From assembly GCA_030018715.1 (NCBI GenBank), contig JASEHN010000080.1:1-9659 (forward strand): a stretch of 9,659 nt of DNA, given 5' to 3'. The stretch is from Thermodesulfobacteriota bacterium (GTDB lineage Bacteria; Desulfobacterota; SM23-61). Of this stretch, positions 1 through 6,128 are shown piece after piece. Every line of letters starts with the position of its first letter. The first letter of the stretch is position 1. Under the pieces are notes generated by a model, which saw only the letters and a program-made list of their open reading frames with translations, was not told the origin of the DNA and did not search any database. A program made the position numbers and the translations under genes.

Positions 1-598
1 CCACTTGCTGCCCGATTTGGCGCTCAACTTCTCCCACCTTTTCGCTGGAGGGATATTCCAGAAGAGGTCTGGAGGACTTTACCAGATAATCGACTTGAGA
101 GATATGGAGGAAAGAATTTCCCAGGACACGGGGCATCTGGTCATTTACTTCGGCGATGACCATTTTCGCTTCCAGAGCCGTGGGCAGAGAATGCCCGATG
201 GAAACTCCCAAACTCAGGTACCCGTTCTTATCCGGCGGTGAGAGATGGACAAGAGCCACGTCAATGGGCCAGATTCCGCTTTTGGAAAAAACAAAGGGAG
301 CATCCCCCTGGCGCATGGGGATGTATTTTACAGTTCCCTTTTTGATGAGGTGGCGGATTCTCGGGGCGCATTGCCACGTTCGAAATGAAAAGCTTTCTTC
401 CAACCCCTCCTGAAGAAATGGGTATTCAATCTGCAAGCCACTGACGATCTCCACTTTCCGCAAACGGTCTTTCTGGGCGATTAAAGCCTCCATTAACGTT
501 TGTGGCATACCACAGCACAAGGGAAGTACCAACCTTTCCCCCGAGTTAACTTTTGATACGGCTTCTTCTGCCGAAACCCACCTGGCCTGCCGGCTCAT
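1..598 (-). CDS. CoA-transferase, acetyl-CoA hydrolase/4-hydroxybutyrate CoA-transferase family (partial, N-terminal 199 residues)
   Basis: Reading the minus strand from ATG at 598 gives 199 codons without a stop to the window edge, so the gene runs out of the window. The product starts MSRQARWVSAEEAV. It contains DVALVHLSPPDKNGYLSLG (about residues 114-132), followed by a VIAEVNDQMPRVLGNSF block and a DYLVKSSRPLLEYP block, the N-terminal signature of the AcetylCoA_hydro / 4-hydroxybutyrate CoA-transferase family (usually about 430-450 residues). The family moves CoA from an acyl-CoA to a free carboxylate through a glutamyl-CoA intermediate. The catalytic Glu lies in the C-terminal half, outside the window, so activity cannot be judged. 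The ATG overlaps the TGA of the upstream MaoC gene as ATGA (598-595), with GAGGAAGAGGA just before it, so the two are probably translationally coupled. Substrate is unknown. The itaconate CoA-transferase of Yersinia (RipA) belongs to this family, which fits the neighbours but is only a hint. Confidence 0.88.
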   Translation of the reverse strand, partial: MSRQARWVSAEEAVSKVNSGERLVLPLCCGMPQTLMEALIAQKDRLRKVEIVSGLQIEYPFLQEGLEESFSFRTWQCAPRIRHLIKKGTVKYIPMRQGDAPFVFSKSGIWPIDVALVHLSPPDKNGYLSLGVSIGHSLPTALEAKMVIAEVNDQMPRVLGNSFLHISQVDYLVKSSRPLLEYPSSEKVGEVERQIGQQV

Positions 599-1023
599 TC
601 CTCTTCCTCCGCCCGCAAAAGTCCGAAAGCCCTCCCTACAACCGCCTTTTCTCCATCCTGCTTTTTGATGGACAGTTCACACTCCACGTGGTAATTTCTT
701 TCTTTTTTTTGAACATCCTTTACTGTGCCTTCAATCCGTATCCTATCTCCCGGCCGGATAGGAGCAACGAAACGGACGTCCAGAAGCTTCCCTCCAACAG
801 CCCATCCTTCTCCGAAGCATTGCATCATCAATTCGTTCAAAAAGGCCAAAGACATGGGGCCATGGGCAATGGTTCCCTTAAAAGATGTCTGCTGGGCATA
901 CTCGGGATCTACATGGAGCCGGTTGAAGTCCCCGGACAATTTGGCCCAACGCATGATTCTATCCTGATCGATCGTCTTCTCGATCGCTGGAAGCAGATCC
1001 CCTGAACGGATATTTTTAAGCAA
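595..1023 (-). CDS. MaoC-like (R)-specific enoyl-CoA hydratase, hotdog fold
   Basis: A 142-residue single-hotdog protein. Residues 29-43 (LSGDFNRLHVDPEYA) match the hydratase 2 motif with the catalytic Asp32 and His37 both present. The usual Pro after Asn is Arg (NRLH instead of NPLH). IAHGPMSLAFL (about 52-62) is the typical active-site helix following the motif, and FVAPIRPGDRIRIEG (about 84-98) is the standard central strand pair. Family role: reversible hydration of trans-2-enoyl-CoA to (R)-3-hydroxyacyl-CoA in the cytoplasm. The start is TTG at 1023, with AAAGGA placed 6 nt upstream; a nearby ATG at 1030 is in another frame and stops after four codons. It is separated from the upstream hotdog gene by 162 bases and overlaps the following CoA-transferase by 4 nt. 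It may pair with the 1186-1635 product, which lacks the catalytic His. The substrate is not evident. Confidence 0.88.
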   Translation of the reverse strand: MLKNIRSGDLLPAIEKTIDQDRIMRWAKLSGDFNRLHVDPEYAQQTSFKGTIAHGPMSLAFLNELMMQCFGEGWAVGGKLLDVRFVAPIRPGDRIRIEGTVKDVQKKERNYHVECELSIKKQDGEKAVVGRAFGLLRAEEEE

Positions 1024-1056
1024 GTCTCATCCTTTCCAATCTTAAAGGGTCCTTGG

Positions 1057-1149
1057 ATTCAAGGGTTCAAGGGTTCGAGTGGAAAAATTACTGCATGAAC
1101 TTTTGATTTGTTTTTTTATCCTTTCACTTGACCCCTTGAATCCTTGACT
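1057..1149. repeat. Palindromic intergenic repeat built from TTCAAGGG-type octamers
   Basis: Lies in the 162-base gap between the two hotdog genes. The left arm (1057-1086) has TTCAAGGG twice head to tail (1058-1073) followed by TTCGAGTGG. The right arm (1120-1149) is its inverted counterpart; by eye 23 of the first 28 positions match. A second register also gives a 17-base inverted match with one mismatch (1055-1071 against 1127-1143). The spacer (1087-1119) is AT-rich. The transcript could fold into a long imperfect hairpin between the two cistrons. The structure resembles a small non-coding dispersed repeat rather than a terminator, since no clean U-tract follows the second arm in the reading direction. 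Copies elsewhere in the genome cannot be assessed here. Confidence 0.7.
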
Positions 1150-1185
1150 CCTTTCTTTTTTTACGCCTTACGTTTTCTTTCAAAC

Positions 1186-1635
1186 TTATTTCGGCCAGAT
1201 GGCATAAAGTCGTATGGTACTGATCGGCACGGACTTTTGGTTTTCAGCTCTTATCAAAAAGGTAACCCTTTTCCTTCCCTTCTCATCCAGATAGCTCTCG
1301 ACCACCCGAGCCTCGACCTTCAGGGTATCCCCGATCCGGATGGGCCCGAGAAATTCGAACTCCTGCTTGGCCAGCACCCCACCGGAGGGCATGGTGTAAT
1401 CTTGCAAGTAGGAAACCCGGGCGTAAATGGCGGCCAGGCCTGGAGGGGCAACGGGGGGGCCGAGAAGCTTTTCTTGGGCGAGGGCTTCGTCCCAGTATAA
1501 GGGGTTCCGGTCCCCAACCGTCTCCATAAACTCCTGGACCAGCTCCCCAGTGATCGGGTACTCCAGCGGCCGGAAGGCCCGGTCCACGGGTAGGTCGGTA
1601 AAAATCAATTCTGGTTTGTTTTCCATAGGGTCCAA
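1186..1635 (-). CDS. FAS1-like dehydratase / MaoC N-terminal-type hotdog protein
   Basis: A 149-residue single-hotdog protein. VGDRNPLYWDEALAQ (residues 40-54) followed by GPPVAPPGLAAIYA matches the MaoC_dehydrat_N (FAS1-like dehydratase) pattern, and EFLGPIRIGDTLKVEARVV (about 93-111) is the usual hotdog strand pair. Where a catalytic hydratase has Asp...His, this one has Asp42 and Tyr47. That is typical of the partner half of heterodimeric hydratases, such as HadA/HadC in mycobacteria, rather than the catalytic half. The likely start is TTG at 1635, with GGGAG 8 nt upstream; an ATG at 1626 (three codons in) is the alternative but is badly spaced from that site. It follows the lyase gene by 23 bases, so it belongs to the same operon. 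Inferred role: substrate-binding partner of the MaoC protein at 595-1023. It could also act alone as a thioesterase-like or binding protein. Confidence 0.82.
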   Translation of the reverse strand: MDPMENKPELIFTDLPVDRAFRPLEYPITGELVQEFMETVGDRNPLYWDEALAQEKLLGPPVAPPGLAAIYARVSYLQDYTMPSGGVLAKQEFEFLGPIRIGDTLKVEARVVESYLDEKGRKRVTFLIRAENQKSVPISTIRLYAIWPK

Positions 1636-1658
1636 AGCGATCGCTCCCTTTTAAGTTT

Positions 1659-2939
1659 TCAGGGGAACACCAGCTTGACCTGGCCCTGCAGGTAAATGTC
1701 CCCGTTGGCTTTCTGGCTCAAAACTTCCAGAAAGGCTCGGCCCTTTTCCTTCTCCAGGCCCAGAGGTTTAAATCTGGTGACCAGAATGGTTCTTTCTTCA
1801 ATTTCACTTTTCACAAGCACCCCGTCGAGGTCAATGCCCAGGCCGGCGGGGAGGGGCCAGATTTTTTCCAGGGCTTCGCGGATGACCCGGCCGGGTAGAT
1901 CCTGGCGAGGGGTTCTTGCACCCAAATTTTCCACGGAAAAAAGGGCGGGCGGCACTTCCCAGCCCAGGCGGAAATCCTGGGGAGAAAGGGGTTGGGGGCT
2001 GCGATGGCGAATGGGACCGCTGCGGGTTACATGGCCCAAGAGCTCCCGCCCGCAGATCTCCTCCGCCATGAGGGCGGTCTCGATCACCTCCTGGATCTGC
2101 AGCCCTGTTTCGATTCCCATCTCTTCCATCATGACGACCATGTCCTCTGTACAAGTGTTACCGGCGAAACCCTTATGGTATTTGGGCCGTCGAGTCGCTG
2201 GCTGCCCTCCCATCCCACCGAAGGAACTGTCGTGATAAACAATTCCTTCCTGTAGGGCCGCCAAGGTGTTGGCCAGACCCATCCCCCTGGTGTCGTGGAA
2301 GTGGGCGATAAAGTCCACTCCAGGAAAGCGTTCCTGCATCTTCCCGAATACTTCCCTTACCTGTTTCGGGTTGGCTTCTCCTGTCGTATCTCCCAACATG
2401 ATGGAGGTCGCCCCCTGTTTCAGGTACCAGTCCGTTAACTCGATGATTTTCCCCAGCGGGACTTCTCCGGCCAGAGGGCACCCGAAGGCCGTGCCGATGC
2501 AGCCGATCACTTTCAACCCGGCCTGCCTGGCCCGCTTCACGACGTCGGCCAGGGGGGGCATGGCTTCCTCGAAGGTCCGTTCCAGGTTGGCCAAAAGATG
2601 GTCTTCACTGGCCGAGAGAATGGCGGTGATCTCCTGAACCCCGTAGCCCTGATCGCAGGCCTCCAGCAGCCGATCCAACCCCTTGTCATTGGGAATGATG
2701 GCTATGAAGGTCACATCGGGGGGCCGTTGAATCCCCTTGAGCACCTCCAGGGAATCGGAAAACTGCCGGATTAATCTGGGATGGGCGAAGGAGGTGGCCT
2801 CGATGCGCTTGAAGCCGATCTCCACCATCCGGTTCAGGATGGCGATTTTTTTCTCGGTGGGGATGAACTGGTCTTCCCCCTGCAGCCCGTCCCGCGCCCA
2901 GCACTCACATATCTTTACCCGTTCTGGAAAATGGATCAT
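1659..2939 (-). CDS. HMG-CoA-lyase-like DRE-TIM metallolyase with altered catalytic loop and C-terminal extension
   Basis: A 426-residue protein. Residues about 7-305 form an HMG-CoA-lyase-type TIM barrel: Arg16-Asp17 in ARDGLQ, GDTTGEANP (183-191), the metal-binding HFH at 213-215 in FIAHFHDTRGMGLANT, and GNTCTED (260-266) with the conserved Asn261. Known family members bind a divalent metal and cleave 3-hydroxy-3-methylglutaryl-CoA or relatives by retro-aldol/Claisen chemistry. Two oddities are visible. The loop that reads GGCP(Y/F)A in true HMG-CoA lyases reads GGQPAT here: the catalytic Cys position is Gln246, and about six extra residues (TRRPKYHK region) precede Gly-Asn. There are also about 115 extra C-terminal residues, since family members are usually about 300. 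ATG at 2939 has GGGAGG 6 nt upstream; the gene follows the dehydrogenase by 13 bases. Family assignment is strong, but the HMG-CoA lyase reaction is not; another 3-hydroxyacyl-CoA (for example citramalyl-CoA-like) is possible. Confidence 0.85.
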   Translation of the reverse strand: MIHFPERVKICECWARDGLQGEDQFIPTEKKIAILNRMVEIGFKRIEATSFAHPRLIRQFSDSLEVLKGIQRPPDVTFIAIIPNDKGLDRLLEACDQGYGVQEITAILSASEDHLLANLERTFEEAMPPLADVVKRARQAGLKVIGCIGTAFGCPLAGEVPLGKIIELTDWYLKQGATSIMLGDTTGEANPKQVREVFGKMQERFPGVDFIAHFHDTRGMGLANTLAALQEGIVYHDSSFGGMGGQPATRRPKYHKGFAGNTCTEDMVVMMEEMGIETGLQIQEVIETALMAEEICGRELLGHVTRSGPIRHRSPQPLSPQDFRLGWEVPPALFSVENLGARTPRQDLPGRVIREALEKIWPLPAGLGIDLDGVLVKSEIEERTILVTRFKPLGLEKEKGRAFLEVLSQKANGDIYLQGQVKLVFP

Positions 2940-2952
2940 ACTCTTCCTCCCT

Positions 2953-4101
2953 TTAATCTGTTTTCAAACCCAGTTGATGGCAGATGATCCTTCGCTGGAT
3001 CTCTGAGGTTCCCTCTCCGATCTTGAGCTGGCGGGCATCCCTCCAGTAGCGCCCGACCGGAAATTCCCGCATCTGCGAGTACCCCCCGAAGATTTGCATC
3101 GCTTCGTTGGTCACCTTCTCGGCCATTTCTGTGGCAAAAAGCTTGGCCATGGAGGCCTCGGCCGTACATTTTTTCTTCTGATCGACCATCCAGGCCACCC
3201 GGTAAATCATCGTCCGGGCGATCTCGATCCAGGTGGCCATGTCGGCCAGCTTGAAACCGATGGCCTGGAATTGACCGATGGGCCGGCCAAAAGCCACCCG
3301 TTCCTTGGAATACTGCAGGGCGGCTTCGAAAGCGGCCCGGGCCACTCCCGTAGCCCCGGCCGCAATGACCACCCGCCCTTCCACCAGAGTTTTTAAAATA
3401 TCCCGGAAGGCCCCTTCCCTTTCGCCGACCAGATTTTTTGCGGAGATGGGGCAGTCCTCGAAACTCAATTCGGCAGTCTCTGAGGAACGGCTCCCTTCTT
3501 TCCTCAGCTTGCGAGACACCCGAAATCCCTCCGTTCCTCTCTCCACGATAAAGAGGCTGATCCCGTCGAACCCCCGGCTGCGGTCGGTATAGGCCGCAGC
3601 CAGGATGAAATCAGCCAGCGTTCCATTGGTAACAAACATCTTGGATCCCCGCAGGACATAGCCATCCCCCTCTTTCCGGGCCCGGCTTTCAATGGCCTGC
3701 ACGTCCGAACCGGCGTTGGGCTCGGTAAGGGCAAAAGCGGCGATCTTTTCTCCCCTGATGGCCGGGAGAAGAAAACGGGCCTTTTGCTCTTCCGTTCCAA
3801 AGGCAAAGAGAGGGAAGGTCCCCAGATGGCTGTGGGCAAAGAGGGAAGTGGCGATTCCCCGGCAAATGCGAAACAGCTCCTCAGCCCAGATGCACTCCGA
3901 GATCTTATCCGCCCCACTTCCCCCGTAGGCCTCCGGGTAACGGATGCCCAGGTATCCCAGCCGCCCCATCCTGGGGAAAAGTTCCAGGGGCAAACGCTCT
4001 TCTTCTTCGGCCTTCTCAACCAAGGGAGCGATCTCCCTTTCTGCGAAATCCCGGATGGCCTTCTGAAAAATCCTCTGTTCTTCGGAGAGGTCAAAATCCA
4101 T
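2953..4101 (-). CDS. Acyl-CoA dehydrogenase (FAD-dependent)
   Basis: A 382-residue protein, the normal length for the family. FALTEPNAGSD (123-133) is the first acyl-CoA dehydrogenase signature, around the flavin and substrate. RVAFGRPIGQFQA (268-280) is the usual helical-domain motif. IGEGTSEIQR (361-370) carries Glu363 at the position of the catalytic base of medium-chain acyl-CoA dehydrogenase. The second signature loop is FGGYSQ rather than the common GGxG(F/Y). Family role: alpha,beta-dehydrogenation of a saturated acyl-CoA, passing electrons to electron-transferring flavoprotein; no etf genes are in the window. The start is ATG at 4101, beginning MDFDLSEEQ as in most homologues, with GGAGG upstream. 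An in-frame upstream extension to 4188 lies inside the ligase gene and is rejected. It overlaps the 3' end of the ligase gene by 11 nt, implying coupled translation. Chain length or branching of the substrate cannot be read from the sequence. Confidence 0.93.
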   Translation of the reverse strand: MDFDLSEEQRIFQKAIRDFAEREIAPLVEKAEEEERLPLELFPRMGRLGYLGIRYPEAYGGSGADKISECIWAEELFRICRGIATSLFAHSHLGTFPLFAFGTEEQKARFLLPAIRGEKIAAFALTEPNAGSDVQAIESRARKEGDGYVLRGSKMFVTNGTLADFILAAAYTDRSRGFDGISLFIVERGTEGFRVSRKLRKEGSRSSETAELSFEDCPISAKNLVGEREGAFRDILKTLVEGRVVIAAGATGVARAAFEAALQYSKERVAFGRPIGQFQAIGFKLADMATWIEIARTMIYRVAWMVDQKKKCTAEASMAKLFATEMAEKVTNEAMQIFGGYSQMREFPVGRYWRDARQLKIGEGTSEIQRRIICHQLGLKTD

Positions 4102-5647
4102 GTGGGCCTCCACTCGATCTGGGGTACATCTCCCGCAGTTCGGTCTTGAGCACTTTGCCCGTAATATTTTTGGGCAAGGAGGGAACAAAGACCACCGATT
4201 TGGGTTGTTTGAACCCGGCCAGGTTCAAGCGACAGTGCTCCAGGATCTCTTTTTCGGAGCAGGGGACCCCCTCTCGTAATACTATCACGGCCTTCACCGC
4301 CTCGCTCCACCGGTCATCGGGAATCCCGATGACCGCCACTTCCCTGACCGCCGGATGGGAAGCGATCACCTCCTCCACTTCCCGGGAGTAGATATTCTCC
4401 CCGCCGCTTTTGATCACGTCTTTTTTTCGGTCCACCAGGAAAAGGTATCCTTCTTCATCCATCCATGCCAGGTCGCCCGTGTGCAGCCATCCCCCCCGCA
4501 ACGTCCATTGGGTCTCCTGGTCCATCTTCCAGTAGCCTTTCATTACATTCGCACCCCGCACCACGATTTCCCCGACCTGGCCCGGGGTCACTCGCTTCCC
4601 TTCTTCGTCCACAATCCGCACCTCAACGTTAAAAGCCGCCCGGCCGCAAGACCGCAATCTTCGGCCAACCTCTCCTGCCTCGCCCTGGTGGTCTTCGGGC
4701 CTTAGCAGGGAAATGAGCGGGCTGGCCTCGGTCAAACCGAAGCCCAGAGAAAACTGGCAGGGAAAGACTTTTTGGGCCCGGAAGAAAAGGTCCGGTGAAA
4801 GGCAGGCGCCGCCGTAAAAAATCGTCCGCAGGGAGCTTACATCGTATCGGGCCAAGTCCGGGCAGGCCAGAAGGTCATGAATCATCGTAGGAACAATCCA
4901 GGTGCCGGTCACCCTTTCCCTCTGAACCGCCTCCAGAAAAGGGAGGGGATCGAACCGGCCGATAAAGACATTGGTTCCCCCGACAGAAAGGATTTGGAGA
5001 AAATACTCCACGTCCGCGATGTGGTACAAGGGCGCTGCGTTCAAAAAGACATCTCGGCAGGAGAACCTCCGCTCAAAGATCCCGGTGAGGGTGTTGGCCA
5101 GGAGATTCCCATGAGTGAGGAGCACTCCCTTAGGGGTTCCGGTCGTGCCGCTGGTGTACATCTGGATGGCTACTTCTCCCTCATTGAAATCGAAGTCTGC
5201 CCAGCGAGGAGAACCGGCGCGAATAAGATCTTCATAGTCTAAAAAGCCCTCCGCCTGAAGGCCCCAGCCCACCCGGAATGGCAGCCGCGGCAGCATTCCG
5301 GCCATAGCCTGGACCGTCTGCCGAAAAGCGCCTCCTGAAACCAGGCCCCTGGCTTCGCTGTGGTCCATGAGCCTCATCAGCTCTTGGGGAGACAATCGAA
5401 CATTGAGCGGCACTAGCACTGCCCCAAGCTGGGCACCGGCCAGGTAGAGTTCAGCGAACCGGTGGCAGTTGGGAAGGAGGGCGGCAATCCGATCTCCGTG
5501 CCTTGCCCCCAGGCCGGACAGCCCGTTGGCCAAGCGGTTCACCCGTTCCCTGAATTGGCCGTAGGTGAACTGCTCGCCGCCGCACACCAAAGCCACCCGA
5601 TCCGCATAAAACCTTGCTGAACGCCACAGAATCTCCTGGATTCGCAA
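4091..5647 (-). CDS. AMP-forming acyl-CoA ligase (ANL superfamily)
   Basis: 518 residues from the chosen start. The adenylation motifs are in order: the P-loop YTSGTTGTPKGVLLTH (164-179), LGFGLTEASP (301-310), the HTGD motif (389-392), the hinge and A8 region DRKKDVIKSGGENIYSREVE (406-425), and A10 LPKNITGK with the catalytic Lys498. Family role: carboxylate + ATP + CoA to acyl-CoA + AMP + PPi in the cytoplasm. The frame is open back to a TTG at 5794, giving 567 residues. However, the first 49 residues are Pro/Phe/Gly-rich and unlike any ligase N-terminus. TTG at 5647 has AAGGAG 5 nt upstream and starts RIQEILWRSARFYADRVAL, the normal beginning of the family. The 3' end overlaps the dehydrogenase start by 11 nt. 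The gene follows the duplicated permease tail. It probably activates the acid brought in by the transporter; the substrate is unknown. Confidence 0.92.
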   Translation of the reverse strand: MRIQEILWRSARFYADRVALVCGGEQFTYGQFRERVNRLANGLSGLGARHGDRIAALLPNCHRFAELYLAGAQLGAVLVPLNVRLSPQELMRLMDHSEARGLVSGGAFRQTVQAMAGMLPRLPFRVGWGLQAEGFLDYEDLIRAGSPRWADFDFNEGEVAIQMYTSGTTGTPKGVLLTHGNLLANTLTGIFERRFSCRDVFLNAAPLYHIADVEYFLQILSVGGTNVFIGRFDPLPFLEAVQRERVTGTWIVPTMIHDLLACPDLARYDVSSLRTIFYGGACLSPDLFFRAQKVFPCQFSLGFGLTEASPLISLLRPEDHQGEAGEVGRRLRSCGRAAFNVEVRIVDEEGKRVTPGQVGEIVVRGANVMKGYWKMDQETQWTLRGGWLHTGDLAWMDEEGYLFLVDRKKDVIKSGGENIYSREVEEVIASHPAVREVAVIGIPDDRWSEAVKAVIVLREGVPCSEKEILEHCRLNLAGFKQPKSVVFVPSLPKNITGKVLKTELREMYPRSSGGPHGF

Positions 5648-5658
5648 AATCTCTCCTT
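5645..5658 (-). promoter_or_regulatory. Ribosome binding site deciding the ligase start
   Basis: On the minus strand AAGGAG (5658-5653) is followed by AGATT and then TTG (5647-5645), a well-spaced Shine-Dalgarno. It favours this TTG over the one at 5794, which lies in the last codons of the preceding frame. Confidence 0.65.
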
Positions 5659-5669
5659 CTTCCCGGAGG

Positions 5670-5699
5670 GCTACCCTGGAAAACCCTTTCCCCGGTAGC
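5670..5699 (-). other. Leader hairpin before the acyl-CoA ligase
   Basis: GCTACC (5670-5675) pairs with GGTAGC (5694-5699), and inside it GGAAA pairs with TTTCC around a 4-nt loop, with a small internal loop between the stems. It sits 11 nt upstream of the AAGGAG site and inside the 143-base stretch between the permease-tail copy and the ligase. No U-tract follows, so it is not an intrinsic terminator. It may affect mRNA stability or translation of the ligase. The same bases would be coding if the upstream TTG at 5794 were used. Confidence 0.45.
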
Positions 5700-5790
5700 G
5701 GGAAGAGACCGGCCGGGCTCTGAGCCGAAGGAGGAAAAAGGAGGAAACAGGAAAATAGCCCCTCAGGCTCATAGGAAAATAGAGCTTGGT

Positions 5791-6128
5791 TCAAAGCTCC
5801 CCTTCATATTCTGCCGCAGGGACCGGCCGTGAGTTTTTTCCCCAGAATTGCCAACCGGCCAAAAACCCAGCCATTCCCAGTCCAACCAAATCCGTTCGCC
5901 ATTCCGGCACGGCCAAAAGAAGCCCCGAGGATAGGAACCAGATCCTTGAGGGGAGTCTTTGGCTCCCCAGGCCCTGCAGGTATCCTTCCAGGGAACCGCT
6001 GATCAGGAAAACCCCCACCCCTGCCGTTAACAGGGGGAAGACGATTTCGGACAGAGGCGCCTGAAGGACCAAAGCCGGATTGAAGACAAAGAAAAAAGGA
6101 ATGAAATAGATGACTGCCCCAACCTCAT
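5791..6128 (-). pseudogene. Frame-displaced second copy of the TRAP permease C-terminal module
   Basis: Directly after the permease stop codon (TAA 6131-6129) the DNA repeats the last ~100 codons of the permease, beginning exactly at the codons ATG AGG that encode Met531-Arg532 in the parent. The copy encodes GAVIYFIPFFFVFNPALVL, FLISGSLEGYLQGLG and LAVPEWRTDL just as the parent does. About three quarters of ~100 aligned residues are identical by eye, and many DNA differences are at third codon positions. One base is missing near 6117-6120 (GGGGCA where the parent has GGGAGCA), so the copy's ATG at 6128 does not read into it. The copy's frame is open from a GTG at 6159 and an ATG at 6216 inside the permease gene, and ends in TGA at 5791. 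Three hydrophobic segments are predicted. It is either decaying, a small membrane protein using an internal start, or joined to the permease by a -1 frameshift. It is also possible that one homopolymer base is miscalled. Confidence 0.72.

Noticed and set aside
553..1005. Plus-strand open frame of 150 codons opposite the MaoC gene
   Set aside because: It is antisense to a gene with a clear catalytic motif and shows no recognisable protein features.
1057..1149. CRISPR-like array
   Set aside because: The repeat units are only 8 bases, directly adjacent and inverted between arms, without spacers of uniform size.
1659..2939. Straight assignment as leucine-pathway HMG-CoA lyase
   Set aside because: The catalytic Cys position is Gln, the loop has an insertion, and the protein is about 120 residues too long.
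4102..4188. N-terminal extension of the acyl-CoA dehydrogenase to 4188
   Set aside because: Homologues start at MDFDLSEEQ; the extension is Cys/Pro/Arg-rich, lies within the ligase coding region, and ATG 4101 has its own GGAGG site.
3504..4310. A 268-codon minus-strand open frame across the dehydrogenase/ligase junction
   Set aside because: It overlaps two well-supported genes and its composition (Arg/Pro/Ser-rich) is that of an out-of-frame shadow.
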